From positions 1 through 64,000 of the forward strand of contig NZ_CAMLGS010000003.1 of the NCBI RefSeq assembly GCF_946479685.1: a DNA stretch of 64,000 nucleotides. The letters run 5' to 3'. Of the stretch, positions 9,085 to 18,861 are shown piece after piece; the first letter of the stretch is position 1, and each line of letters opens with the position of its first letter. A program made the position numbers and the translations under genes. This stretch comes from an uncultured Methylotenera sp. GTDB lineage: Bacteria > Pseudomonadota > Gammaproteobacteria > Burkholderiales > Methylophilaceae. Below the pieces are notes generated by a model. The model made no database searches and was not told the DNA's origin. It was given only the letters and a program-made list of their open reading frames with translations.

Positions 9085-11364
9085 TTGAGACTATTCATAT
9101 CCATTATTTTCGCTCTCTACGCCAACACGGGCTTTGCACTAAGCCTAGGTGAAGCTACGCTTAAATCGTACCTGGGTGAATCACTCACTGTTAAATTAAG
9201 CGTCACTGACGTCGAAAAGTCGCCAGATCCCAGCTGCTTCACCATCACAGACACCAACGACACGCCGGCCTTTAAGAAAGCCTTTTCGACAGTAAGCTCG
9301 CAGAAAGAAGGTTATTTACTCACCATCACCACGCAATCGGTGATTAGCGAGCCGATTCTGAATTTACGCGCTTCCTACCATTGCGAACCGCAGTTGCATC
9401 GTGACTATGTTTTACTATTGGACCCTGCCGCCATCCAAGATGAATCTGCCAGCAGCAACACTGCTACCAGCCCGCCAACGGCTGCAACAAAACGCTCTAA
9501 CAAAAAAAGCAAACCTACAAGCAGTGCAGACACCAGCGGCCTAGACAAGACTGCAGCCAGCTACGCGGCTGACGACGCCAGCGACTATGCGCAGCCAGCC
9601 AAGGCCAAACGCAAATCGAAAAAACGCCATGCCAGTGCCGCATCTAGCGCTGATGACAAAATCATGGAAGCCTATGTAGGCAAGCAGCAAAACAGTACCA
9701 AGCAAACACCGGTTACTAGTGAACCTAGCGCAGCGGTGAAACCGGACACAACCAGCAAACCATATTTGAGCATTTCTGGCGGCAGCATGACAACGGATGC
9801 GTCTGGCGCACAACACAATCTTAGCCTGCAGTTTGAAACGCAGCTGGATTTGAACCGCGCACCACCAACTACCACACCTAGCAATACAGACTTACAGGAC
9901 GAGGCGACCATGATGTCGAATCGGTTAGCACACCTGGAAAAGCAGATTATCAACCTGCAAGCGCAAAACACATTATTAAAGAATGAAGCCGAGCAAGCCA
10001 AAAATGCGCTCGCTGAGCAGCAATCTGGCTGGCTTAACTACGCCTGGATGATTGCAGCAGCGGTGCTGGCATTGGCCGCACTTGAGTGGCTACGCCGCAC
10101 CATTATTACCAGACGCCTGATTAAGCAAGAGCAGAACTGGTTTGACGCAAACGAAGACGCAGATAGCGAATCAACCTCGCTCACGGCCGCTATGCAGCCA
10201 ACAACTGATTACAAAGCGAGCAACCAGAGCAGCCCTGCAGACAGCTTTTTTGACGACGATACTGACGATGAATACACGCCAGTGGCATCAACCAAAAGCG
10301 GCATATTGACGCCTGCAGAAAATGTGAATGATGAGCACGATAGCATTATCGACAATGCTGATGTGTTTATCGAGCATGACCGCCCACAACTGGCAATACA
10401 GTTACTGCAAAATCATTTAAATGACTTCCCAACCGAGTCTCCCAAAGTTTGGCTGAAACTGCTATCACTGCTCGCCAAAGAAGGGCCAGAAGCTGAGTAC
10501 ACGGAAACTGTAGTAGAAGCCAACAAATACTTTAACATCAAAGCCCCCGACTTTGGCGACGCCAACAATGAGGATACTTCATCCATAGAGGACTTTTCCA
10601 ATATCGTGGCTAGACTTGAAGGCGCTTGGGGCTCGCCATTTGCGGTTAAGTTCTTAAATGATTTGATTTACGACCAATACGCACAGCCAGCAGAGGGCTT
10701 CTCAGCCAGCAATTTCGAAGAACTATTCTTCTTAAAACGGATTGCCGAACTGCTCAACACGGGTATTGCTGCCAACCAACATACGCCGCATCGAAACACC
10801 ACCGTCACAAAAGCTGAGCGCAGCAGCACAGCACATAGCGCTTTAGATAACTCAGCATTTAATAGCGCTGCGTTTAATAGCGACGCTTTTGATGATGACA
10901 ACCCTTTTGACAACGCGACAACTAGTGAATACGCGAAAAAACCAAGAGCCAGCACAATTAGTGATGCAGATTTCACGGTTGCATCTCTGCCTGAGATGCC
11001 GGAGCAAGCAGCATGGAGCAAGCCTACACAGGAGGAAATGAATACGCAGTTCGCGAACTCACCTTTCCAAAAAGTGCCATCTTACGAAGTGGACATGCTA
11101 GCAGACTTTGATGACCACATTGCAGCTACGGCGCCTACCTTTGGCCATGCGGCAGAAGAACCAACCATGCCAACCGAGGTAAAAACTGCGCCTGCGGAAA
11201 TGGCAGAAGAGTTTCTGTTCCCTTTAGATATTTACGCAGACGAAACAGTGCCAGCAGAAGTTGCAACAGATGAGACAGACAATCAAGCTGTGAGCAAAAA
11301 AGGTAAAGACTCCAATATTATTGAATGGGATTTACCCAACTCTAATAATAACTCCAAACACTGA
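9085..11364 (+). CDS. FimV/TspA-like envelope protein
   Basis: FimV-type proteins link the wall to polar type IV pilus and c-di-GMP-controlled functions. The 759-residue product has a signal peptide (cleavage likely near residue 18) and then SLGEATLKSYLGESLTVKL, an abbreviated version of the FimV N-terminal domain. Next come a low-complexity Ser/Thr/Lys-rich stretch, a coiled coil at about 276-312, one membrane helix at about 315-335, and a long acidic cytoplasmic tail with a TPR-like segment near 430-480. A LysM domain is not evident. The short repeat NSAFNSAAFNSDAF lies near residue 590. Start TTG has no strong ribosome site. The specific symbol is withheld because similarity is weak outside the ends. 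Confidence 0.7.
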   Translation: MRLFISIIFALYANTGFALSLGEATLKSYLGESLTVKLSVTDVEKSPDPSCFTITDTNDTPAFKKAFSTVSSQKEGYLLTITTQSVISEPILNLRASYHCEPQLHRDYVLLLDPAAIQDESASSNTATSPPTAATKRSNKKSKPTSSADTSGLDKTAASYAADDASDYAQPAKAKRKSKKRHASAASSADDKIMEAYVGKQQNSTKQTPVTSEPSAAVKPDTTSKPYLSISGGSMTTDASGAQHNLSLQFETQLDLNRAPPTTTPSNTDLQDEATMMSNRLAHLEKQIINLQAQNTLLKNEAEQAKNALAEQQSGWLNYAWMIAAAVLALAALEWLRRTIITRRLIKQEQNWFDANEDADSESTSLTAAMQPTTDYKASNQSSPADSFFDDDTDDEYTPVASTKSGILTPAENVNDEHDSIIDNADVFIEHDRPQLAIQLLQNHLNDFPTESPKVWLKLLSLLAKEGPEAEYTETVVEANKYFNIKAPDFGDANNEDTSSIEDFSNIVARLEGAWGSPFAVKFLNDLIYDQYAQPAEGFSASNFEELFFLKRIAELLNTGIAANQHTPHRNTTVTKAERSSTAHSALDNSAFNSAAFNSDAFDDDNPFDNATTSEYAKKPRASTISDADFTVASLPEMPEQAAWSKPTQEEMNTQFANSPFQKVPSYEVDMLADFDDHIAATAPTFGHAAEEPTMPTEVKTAPAEMAEEFLFPLDIYADETVPAEVATDETDNQAVSKKGKDSNIIEWDLPNSNNNSKH

Positions 11365-11455
11365 GGCCACATGCTTAAGCGCATATAGCCACATTCAGAC
11401 CACTTAGGCATCAAGTTAGCTATCAAGCGACTAGGCATAACTAAGTAGCAATTTA

Positions 11456-12334
11456 CTAAGTGGCTGATATCCAGTAATGCGTAAGTAATCCAGCGAATAC
11501 AAAGAAGCCAAACCAGTTATTACCTAAAAATGCCTGAAAGCATTTTGCTCTGATGCGCGCTCGAATCAGGTAATAGTGATATACCGCAACGCCTGCCGCC
11601 AAGCCCAAACCAGCATAATACGGGCACGACAGATTAAGCAGGTAACCAGCAACACCCAACAGCAACAAGGTTAAGCCATAACACAGCATAATGGCTACAA
11701 CATCAAAGCGACCGAAAGTAATGGCAGAGGATTTAATGCCTATTTTTAAGTCATCCTCCCTATCCACCATCGCATACTCAGTATCGTAGGCAATCGCCCA
11801 TAACACATTAGCACACAGCAACAGCCATGCCACAGCAGGCACCGCGCCTGTCACTGCGGCGAATGCCATGGGAATACCAAAACCAAAAGCCACACCCAAA
11901 TACGCCTGCGGCATCACAAAAAAGCGCTTAGTTAGCGGGTAAGTCATGGCTAAAAATAAGGCCAGCACAGATAGCTTGATGGTTAATCCATTCAGCAAAC
12001 AAACCAGTCCGAAGGCAATGACACTGAGCACTAACGCCAGCAAGTAGGCCTCTTTTTTAGTTACCTCGTTATTGGGTAAGGGGCGAAACTTGGTGCGCTC
12101 CACCAATCCATCGTACTGACTGTCGGCAATATCATTCATTACACAGCCGGCACTGCGCATCAACACTGTGCCGGTCACGAAGATCAGTACGACTATCCAA
12201 TCCGGCTTACCAGCTGCGGCTATCCATAACGCCCATAGCGTAGGCCAAAGCAGCAGTAAAATGCCAATCGGCTTATCTAAACGCATCAGGCGTTCATAGC
12301 TGTTAATCTTTTTAAATAAATCTTGTATTTTCAT
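11456..12334 (-). CDS. ubiA: 4-hydroxybenzoate polyprenyltransferase
   Basis: Integral membrane prenyltransferase that attaches the isoprenoid tail to 4-hydroxybenzoate, the second committed step of ubiquinone synthesis. The first aspartate motif is NDIADSQYD at residues 67-75 and the second is AYDTEYAMVDREDD near 180-195. Eight to nine hydrophobic segments are spread over 292 residues, the usual size. The start codon overlaps the stop of ubiC by four bases (ATGA), so the two are translationally coupled and their products act in succession. Confidence 0.96.
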   Translation of the reverse strand: MKIQDLFKKINSYERLMRLDKPIGILLLLWPTLWALWIAAAGKPDWIVVLIFVTGTVLMRSAGCVMNDIADSQYDGLVERTKFRPLPNNEVTKKEAYLLALVLSVIAFGLVCLLNGLTIKLSVLALFLAMTYPLTKRFFVMPQAYLGVAFGFGIPMAFAAVTGAVPAVAWLLLCANVLWAIAYDTEYAMVDREDDLKIGIKSSAITFGRFDVVAIMLCYGLTLLLLGVAGYLLNLSCPYYAGLGLAAGVAVYHYYLIRARIRAKCFQAFLGNNWFGFFVFAGLLTHYWISAT

Positions 12335-12879
12335 GGGCTAACGATACTCGGCAAGAAAACTTCAGTGACCATAATACTAGCGCAATTCAGGCTGAACACA
12401 GAACGGCGCGCCCACAGGTAGCTGGGCTTATCGGTTAAATGCTTACTCGCGTGCTGATACAGCACGTGATTGGCGGATAGCTTTTTATAACTTAAGGCAG
12501 TGCGCTTTACTTTAGGATTGGCAAACAAGGTTGCCCCCAGTGGCTTGTTACCCAGTTTACCCAAGCCATGCCATACACCGCGCAAACCCTTGGTGGGTAA
12601 TACGCTGTGTGCAAACACCACAGGCTCAGCCCCGCCGCATAGCAGCACATCACGGATCAAGGCCACTCTATCTGCAGATAAATTGAGCAATGCAACTTCA
12701 TCACGGTTAGGTTTATGTAGCGCTACAGTAAGCGGCTCCACATAAAAATCTACATAAGTTTGCTGTAACTTGGCGGTTAAGGATTGGGCATGGGTCAGCC
12801 ACCGGCGGTAGCCACGGCTGTGCAACGGTTTGATTAACCAGCGATAGCGCGCTTGAGGGGTGCTTTTACGTATCTTCAC
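12331..12879 (-). CDS. ubiC: Chorismate pyruvate-lyase
   Basis: Splits chorismate into 4-hydroxybenzoate and pyruvate, supplying UbiA. The 182-residue protein shows the family landmarks LGATLF near residue 136, LWARRSVF near 155 and the C-terminal VTEVFLPSI. Sequence is otherwise diverged, as is usual for UbiC. The gene overlaps ubiA by four bases and starts 44 bases after the recG stop on the same strand, so it may share the recG transcript. Confidence 0.9.
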   Translation of the reverse strand: MKIRKSTPQARYRWLIKPLHSRGYRRWLTHAQSLTAKLQQTYVDFYVEPLTVALHKPNRDEVALLNLSADRVALIRDVLLCGGAEPVVFAHSVLPTKGLRGVWHGLGKLGNKPLGATLFANPKVKRTALSYKKLSANHVLYQHASKHLTDKPSYLWARRSVFSLNCASIMVTEVFLPSIVSP

Positions 12880-12923
12880 AGCAGAATTATCGCATGTAGT
12901 GAATAAAATCCAGAGCCATGTCG

Positions 12924-14966
12924 CTACACCTTCACCAATTCGCCCGCTGTACTCATCCAGCGGTCTAAATGCCGCTCAACTTCTGCGGGGTAGCTTTGCA
13001 GCAACTTATCCGCTGCGGCTTTGGCTGCTTCCAGCAAATCCACATCGCGTTCTAAATCGGCAATTTTCAGCATAGGCACGCCGCTTTGGCGCACGCCCAG
13101 CAACTCACCTGGACCGCGGATTTGCAAGTCAGCTTGGGCGATAGCAAAACCGTCATTGCTTTCATAAATCACTTTTAATCTGGCACGTGCGGTTTCTGAC
13201 AGTTTGTTCTGATAGAGCAAAATACAAGTGCTTTTTGCCGCACCCCTGCCCACTCGCCCACGCAGCTGATGTAATTGCGACAGCCCCATGCGCTCCGCAT
13301 GCTCAATCACCATTAGGCTGGCATTAGGTACATCCACCCCCACCTCAATCACGGTAGTAGCTACCAAAAGCTGCGTTTGCCCGGCGCTAAACTCGGCCAT
13401 CACCGCCTGTTTCTCTGCCGGCTTCATGCGGCCATGCACCAGGCCAACTTTTAATTCTGGAAACTCTTCTAGCATCAGCGCATAGGTATCATTGGCGGTT
13501 GCCAGCTGCAGCGCCTCTGACTCTTCAATCAGCGGGCATACCCAGTACGCCTGATTACCCTGCAAGCAGGCTTCACGCACGCGCTGCAAGATCTCGTCAC
13601 GCCGCACATCCGATACGATTTTAGTCACAATAGGTGAGCGCCCGGGTGGCAACTCGTCGATCACAGACACATCTAGGTCAGCGTAATAACTCATGGAGAG
13701 CGTGCGTGGAATTGGTGTAGCCGACATCATCAACTGATGCGGCTCAGGTTGGCCTTTTTGGCGCAGCGCCAAGCGCTGATGCACACCAAAGCGGTGCTGC
13801 TCATCAATAATAGCTAAGCCTAGGCTTTTAAACTGCACCGCTTCTTGAAATAAGGCATGCGTACCCACTACCAACTTTGCTTCACCGTTGGCAATAGACG
13901 CCAAGGCAGCGTCACGGTCTTTCTTGTTTTGGCTGCCAGTAAGCCAAGCTATGGTGATATTTAACGGCTGCAGCCAGCTTAGCATTTTACGGTAATGCTG
14001 CTCTGCCAGGATTTCGGTAGGCGCCATCAGGGCAACCTGCCAGCCACTTTCCACGCATTGCAGTGCAGCCATACAGGCCACGATAGTTTTACCGCTGCCC
14101 ACATCCCCTTGCAACAAGCGCTGCATAGGGTGTGGCTGTGTTAAATCGCGCTCGATTTCCAACGCAACCTTTTGCTGTGCGCCGGTTAACGCAAACGGTA
14201 AACTTTTCAGCAGCGCAGAAACCAGCTGCTTGGAGCGCTTGAATTGCGGAGCACTCACGCTGCGGCGCCGTGCATAATGTTTACGCATAGAGAGTTGCTG
14301 TGCCAGCAGCTCATCAAACGCTAAACGCCGCCAGTGCGCGGTGCTTTTATTTTCCAAGGCACGCAGGCTCACCTCAGGATTGGGGTGGTGCAACGCAACC
14401 AGACTTGATGCAAAACCAGGTAGGTTCAAATCTGCATACAATTGCGCAGGCAGGGTTTCATGCATCTCGCTTTGCTGCTGCAAGGCAATGCCAATTGCTT
14501 TACGCAAACTGGCCTGGCTCAGGCCAGCCACTGTCGGGTAAACCGGTGTCAGCGTTTCGGCCACCACGGTTTTCTCTCCTACCGCTTTGCAGGTGGGATG
14601 CACCATCTCATAACCAAAAAAGCCGCTACGCACTTCGCCATATACACGTAACTTATTGCCGACTTTAAGTGTGTTAATCTGGCTGGGGTAGAAATGTAGA
14701 AAACGCAGCGTGAGCTGGCCGCTAGCATCTTCCAATCTGGCAATCAGCGCCTTACGTGGCTTGTAGCTGACTTCGGCGTGGACAATTTCGCCTTCCACCT
14801 GCGCCGACTCGCCCATGCGCAAATCACGCACTGCGGTCACGTGGGTTTCATCAATATAACGTAGCGGTAAATGGAGTAATAAGCCTTGCAGATTACTAAT
14901 GCCCAGCTTTGCCAGATTGGCAATCATGGGTTTAGTGTAGGCTTTAATTTGAGTGAGTTGCGTCAC
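12924..14966 (-). CDS. recG: ATP-dependent DNA helicase RecG
   Basis: Remodels stalled replication forks and branch-migrates Holliday junctions. The 680-residue protein has the N-terminal wedge/OB domain (about 1-150) and helicase motifs: GDVGSGKT Walker A at 287-294, DEQH at 388-391, SATPIPRT, and the motif VI segment HQLRGRVGRG near 570. The length is normal. It is the last gene of the gmk-rpoZ-spoT-ridA-recG series found in many betaproteobacteria, separated from ridA by a structured 126-base spacer. Confidence 0.97.
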   Translation of the reverse strand: MTQLTQIKAYTKPMIANLAKLGISNLQGLLLHLPLRYIDETHVTAVRDLRMGESAQVEGEIVHAEVSYKPRKALIARLEDASGQLTLRFLHFYPSQINTLKVGNKLRVYGEVRSGFFGYEMVHPTCKAVGEKTVVAETLTPVYPTVAGLSQASLRKAIGIALQQQSEMHETLPAQLYADLNLPGFASSLVALHHPNPEVSLRALENKSTAHWRRLAFDELLAQQLSMRKHYARRRSVSAPQFKRSKQLVSALLKSLPFALTGAQQKVALEIERDLTQPHPMQRLLQGDVGSGKTIVACMAALQCVESGWQVALMAPTEILAEQHYRKMLSWLQPLNITIAWLTGSQNKKDRDAALASIANGEAKLVVGTHALFQEAVQFKSLGLAIIDEQHRFGVHQRLALRQKGQPEPHQLMMSATPIPRTLSMSYYADLDVSVIDELPPGRSPIVTKIVSDVRRDEILQRVREACLQGNQAYWVCPLIEESEALQLATANDTYALMLEEFPELKVGLVHGRMKPAEKQAVMAEFSAGQTQLLVATTVIEVGVDVPNASLMVIEHAERMGLSQLHQLRGRVGRGAAKSTCILLYQNKLSETARARLKVIYESNDGFAIAQADLQIRGPGELLGVRQSGVPMLKIADLERDVDLLEAAKAAADKLLQSYPAEVERHLDRWMSTAGELVKV

Positions 14967-14995
14967 ATTGAATTGGCTGAATTGACTGGCTCAAG

Positions 14996-15058
14996 GTCGC
15001 GATTTACTTAATCACGCAACAACCCTCGTCAACAAAACGAGGTAAATAGCGTCGCGAC
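14996..15058. repeat. Nested inverted repeats between ridA and recG
   Basis: Outer arms GTCGCG (14996-15001) and CGCGAC (15053-15058) extend with TTTAC/GTAAA pairing. An inner perfect hairpin, CCTCGT and ACGAGG, lies at 15024-15042. There is no T-run, so it looks like an RNA processing or stability element rather than a simple terminator. Confidence 0.5.
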
Positions 15059-15092
15059 AATAACGCGCGCCCTAAGCCAGCAGATGGTTTTC

Positions 15093-15479
15093 TTAAATCA
15101 CCATCACGGCATCAGCTTCAACCAGCGCGTTGCGTGGCAATGAAGCAACACCTACCGCAGCACGTGCTGGGTATGGTTGGCTAAAGTACTCAGCCATAAT
15201 GGTATTCACCAAAGTGAAGTGGGATAAATCTGTCAGGAAAATATTCAGTTTAGCCACATCCGCCAAGCTGCCACCTGCCGCATCAGCTACCGCTCTGAGG
15301 TTAGTAAATACGCGGTGTACTTGCGCTTCAATGCCATCTACCATTTGCATGGTCACTGGGTCTAGCCCGATTTGACCTGATAGATACACGGTATTACCTA
15401 CTTTAACCGCTTGTGAGTAAGTACCAATAGCTGCTGGTGCGCCTTCTGTCTGAATAATTTGTTTTGTATTAGTTGTCAT
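15093..15479 (-). CDS. ridA: RidA family enamine/imine deaminase
   Basis: Hydrolyses reactive 2-aminoacrylate and related imines before they damage PLP enzymes. The 128-residue protein shows [20 protein letters not shown] near the N-terminus, and near the C-terminus the [10 protein letters not shown] segment with the substrate-binding arginine and the conserved EADAVMVI ending. It follows the RSH gene at 68 bases in the same orientation, the common betaproteobacterial order spoT-ridA-recG. Confidence 0.95.
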   Translation of the reverse strand: MTTNTKQIIQTEGAPAAIGTYSQAVKVGNTVYLSGQIGLDPVTMQMVDGIEAQVHRVFTNLRAVADAAGGSLADVAKLNIFLTDLSHFTLVNTIMAEYFSQPYPARAAVGVASLPRNALVEADAVMVI

Positions 15480-15547
15480 TTAGTTAAACCACGGTTTGTT
15501 AAAGAAATTTTGCTTTGCTACTGCTGCTTATTTTACTTATTCTATTT

Positions 15548-17794
15548 CTACTGGGAGTATAGTTTTACATTCGCATTTTTACCATTGCCGGCAGCGCTGC
15601 CTTTGGTACGGTTAATACGCACCACATCTGGAATCTTGCGCAGACCACGCATTAGCTCAGCCAAATGCACGCGATTCTTCACCTGCACGGTAAAGTACAA
15701 ATTAGCATAGGCGCTACCATCGGCCTCTTCCACGCTGACGTTATCGATATTAGAGCCCGCATCAGCAATGCCTGCGGCGATTTGTGCCAACATACCAGGC
15801 TGGTTGGCCACGGTAAGATTCAAATTAGTTTTGAATAGACGCGAACTTTCTGGCTCCCACTCTACATCCAGCCATTTATCCGGGTCTAATTTAAATTTGC
15901 GCACACTTGGGCAATCATGAGTATGAATCACCAAACCTTTATCTTTGTTGATAAAGCCTAAAATCGGGTCACCTGGAATCGGTCGGCAGCAAGGCGCAAA
16001 CTGTACCGCCATGCCCTCAGTACCACGAATGGTAATGGTATCCAGCGAGGCCGCCGGGAGCTTGGTATGCCGTTCAGCATGGTCATCGGTCATTGCCACC
16101 AGCTGATGCGCCACCATTACATTTTGACGTTTACCTAAGCCAATATCGGCGAGGATTTCAGATTTTTTCTTCACGCCATAATCGCGGATCAGCTTTTGCC
16201 AATGCTCTTCGGAAATATGGGTAGGGTCTACATGCAAGGCGCGTAGTGCTTTATTTAATAAGCGCTCACCCAAGTGTGCAGACTCTGTGGATTGCTGCGA
16301 TTTTAGGAAATGGCGGATATGCGCACGGGCGCGACCAGTTACCACGTAATTGAGCCAGGCCGGGTTAGGCTTAGCCAAGGAGCCAGTAATAATCTCCACG
16401 TGGTCACCATTATGCATCTCGGTACGCAGTGGCGCCAGGTCGTGATTAATACGTACTGCCACGCAGCTATTACCAATATCAGAGTGCACCGCGTAGGCAA
16501 AATCCACGGCGGTAGCGCCCTTAGGCAACGCCATGATAGAGCCCTTAGGCGTGAACACATAGACCTCATCCGGGAACAAATCGATTTTCAAATGTTCCAG
16601 GAAGTCGAGTGAGTCTACGCTTTCGTTCTGAATATCCAGCAAGCGCTGTAACCATTGGTGCGTTTGCTGCTGCAATGCGGTCAACTGTGCGTCGCTGGCC
16701 TTGTACAACCAGTGCGCGGCCACACCCGCATCGGCAATATTATGCATATCGGCACTGCGAATCTGCACCTCAATCGGCGTACCAAATGGACCAAACAAGG
16801 TAGTATGCAGCGACTGGTAACCATTCGCTTTAGGAATAGCGATATAGTCTTTAAATTTGCTAGGGATAGGCTTATACAGCCCGTGTAGCGCACCTAAGGC
16901 TAAATAGCAGTTGGGTAAATCTTTTACCACAATTCTAAAACCGTAAATATCATATACCTGCGAGAACGGCGTGGCCTTACTCGTCATCTTTTTATACACG
17001 CTGTAAAGATGCTTTTCACGGCCGGATACTTCCGCCTCGATACCAAAGTCGGCCAACTGTTTTTTGATCGACTCTAATATCTTGCTAATGACTTCTTTAC
17101 GGTTGCCACGCGCGGCCATAATCGCTTTAGAAATGGCGTTATAGCGCATTGGGTAAAGATATTTAAAGCTGAGGTCTTCTAACGCCTGATACACATCGTT
17201 TAAACCCAAGCGGTTGGCAATGGGTGCATAAATATCCAGTGTTTCTTTGGCAATGATGCGCTGCTTTTCCGGGCGCATGGCTTCCAGTGTCTGCATATTA
17301 TGCAAACGGTCGGCCAGCTTCACCAGAATCACACGCACGTCTTGCGACATGGCCAATAGCATCTTACGGAAGTTCTCTGCCTGTGCCTGGCTCGCGCTTT
17401 GGAATTCGATTTTATCCAGCTTGGTCACGCCATCTACTAAATCAGCGACCTGTGGACCAAACTTTTGTTTGATATCGAGGGTAGTAATGTCGGTATCTTC
17501 CACCACATCGTGCAGCAGTGCGGCAAGGATAGTGGGCACATCCATGTGTAAATCGGCCAGAATGCAGGCCACAGAAACCGGATGCGTGATATATGGCTCA
17601 CCGGTTTTACGCACCACACCATCATGGGCGGCATAGGCATAGCGATAGCCATCCCATACTAGTTCTATATCTTGAGGTTTTAAATACGAGTTTAAGCGTA
17701 TGCTTAAGGCTGAGCCCTCGCTGTCCGCAGGCAGCAAGGGAGCCGATGTTATTTTTGATAATTCCGCTTTAAGATTGTTTGCGGTTTTTGGCAT
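15548..17794 (-). CDS. spoT: Bifunctional (p)ppGpp synthetase/hydrolase
   Basis: Makes and degrades the stringent-response alarmone. In the 748-residue protein the order is: HD hydrolase domain with HDVVEDTD at residues 95-102, synthetase domain with YGFRIVVKD and the GYQSLHTT substrate loop near 325-331, TGS domain with VYVFTPKG near 410, and a C-terminal ACT domain (about 670-735). The intact HD motif means hydrolase activity is retained, so spoT is the better name than relA. It lies downstream of gmk and rpoZ, linking GTP supply, RNA polymerase omega and ppGpp in one cluster. Confidence 0.96.
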   Translation of the reverse strand: MPKTANNLKAELSKITSAPLLPADSEGSALSIRLNSYLKPQDIELVWDGYRYAYAAHDGVVRKTGEPYITHPVSVACILADLHMDVPTILAALLHDVVEDTDITTLDIKQKFGPQVADLVDGVTKLDKIEFQSASQAQAENFRKMLLAMSQDVRVILVKLADRLHNMQTLEAMRPEKQRIIAKETLDIYAPIANRLGLNDVYQALEDLSFKYLYPMRYNAISKAIMAARGNRKEVISKILESIKKQLADFGIEAEVSGREKHLYSVYKKMTSKATPFSQVYDIYGFRIVVKDLPNCYLALGALHGLYKPIPSKFKDYIAIPKANGYQSLHTTLFGPFGTPIEVQIRSADMHNIADAGVAAHWLYKASDAQLTALQQQTHQWLQRLLDIQNESVDSLDFLEHLKIDLFPDEVYVFTPKGSIMALPKGATAVDFAYAVHSDIGNSCVAVRINHDLAPLRTEMHNGDHVEIITGSLAKPNPAWLNYVVTGRARAHIRHFLKSQQSTESAHLGERLLNKALRALHVDPTHISEEHWQKLIRDYGVKKKSEILADIGLGKRQNVMVAHQLVAMTDDHAERHTKLPAASLDTITIRGTEGMAVQFAPCCRPIPGDPILGFINKDKGLVIHTHDCPSVRKFKLDPDKWLDVEWEPESSRLFKTNLNLTVANQPGMLAQIAAGIADAGSNIDNVSVEEADGSAYANLYFTVQVKNRVHLAELMRGLRKIPDVVRINRTKGSAAGNGKNANVKLYSQ

Positions 17795-17843
17795 GCCGGT
17801 GTCACTTGTACGAAAAAATTAATAAATGACAATGCGCGGCAGA

Positions 17844-18056
17844 TTACGCATGCCCGCGCGCTAAGATTTCCACACCAACTTTACCTGCTGCAATTTCACG
17901 CAGTGCAATCACGGTTGATTTATCGCGTGTGTTTTGCACGTTAACTTGCGGCTCTGAACCATTGTGCAACTGACGTGCACGATAAGCAGCCACTAAAGTT
18001 AATTGGAAGCGGTTTGGGATTTTTTCTAAACAGTCATCTACCGTGATACGTGCCAT
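17844..18056 (-). CDS. rpoZ: RNA polymerase omega subunit
   Basis: Chaperones the beta-prime subunit and forms part of a ppGpp-binding site on RNA polymerase. The 70-residue protein begins [19 protein letters not shown] and has [10 protein letters not shown] and the [15 protein letters not shown] segment typical of the family. It sits between gmk and spoT, 50 bases upstream of the latter, as in most proteobacteria. Confidence 0.97.
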   Translation of the reverse strand: MARITVDDCLEKIPNRFQLTLVAAYRARQLHNGSEPQVNVQNTRDKSTVIALREIAAGKVGVEILARGHA

Positions 18057-18160
18057 GATGATATTTCCTAATGATAAACAAAATTAATAACTTAAAGACC
18101 AGCAAGCGCCTAAATAATTACAGCCAGGCTATACAGATAAGCTGGATAAAACTAAACAAG

Positions 18161-18772
18161 TTAAGTAAGCGCTTGAATTAAACTGTCATAACGTTGCAGT
18201 TGTGCAGTGCCGACTAGGCGTTGAGCGCGGATGATAGCGCGAATGTCTTGCAACGCTATGTCAAAATAGTTGTTAATTGTAACATAATCGAACTCGCTCA
18301 CATGGCGCATTTCAGCGCGCGCAGCGGCAACGCGCTTTGAGATAGTCTCCTGGCTATCCTGACCGCGGCTATTCAAGCGCTGCTCCAGCGTTTCAATAGA
18401 AGGCGGCAACACAAAGATACTGATGGCATTTGGAAATAAACGGCGCACCTGCGCCGCACCTTGCCAATCAATCTCCAGAATCACATCATGACCAGCCTGC
18501 AATGGCGCATCCACAGCTGACTGCGAAGTACCATAACGCGCACCATGCACCTCGGCACTCTCCAAAAAGCGTGCTTCACCTAGCATTTGCAAAAACTCAG
18601 CATCATTCACAAAGTGATAATCCACGCCGTTTTCTTCACCCGGGCGCGGCTTGCGCGTGGTGTGCGAGATGGATAATTTTAAATGCGCGTCTTCAGCCAG
18701 CAATGCCTTAATAAGGCTGGTTTTTCCCGCGCCTGACGCGGCGGTGATGATAAAAAGATTACCTGGAACCAT
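18161..18772 (-). CDS. gmk: Guanylate kinase
   Basis: Converts GMP to GDP. The P-loop AASGAGKTS is at residues 11-19, followed by SHTTRKPRPGEENGVDYHFV and the lid and GMP-binding parts through residue 203, the usual length. In related genomes gmk normally follows yicC directly. Here a 6 kb five-gene cassette separates them, making its upstream junction at 18773-18861 a site to compare between relatives. Confidence 0.97.
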   Translation of the reverse strand: MVPGNLFIITAASGAGKTSLIKALLAEDAHLKLSISHTTRKPRPGEENGVDYHFVNDAEFLQMLGEARFLESAEVHGARYGTSQSAVDAPLQAGHDVILEIDWQGAAQVRRLFPNAISIFVLPPSIETLEQRLNSRGQDSQETISKRVAAARAEMRHVSEFDYVTINNYFDIALQDIRAIIRAQRLVGTAQLQRYDSLIQALT

Positions 18773-18861
18773 TCTAATGACAACTCTCTATAGCGATATG
18801 TTCTAATGAATAAAAAATATGGTGATAAAAATCAGGTTTAAAAATAATCTAATGAGCTAGA

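Noticed and set aside
9541..10001. Two antisense frames (91 and 109 codons) within the FimV-like gene
   Set aside because: Cys/Arg-rich low-complexity products typical of the reverse of a Ser/Ala-rich coding stretch.
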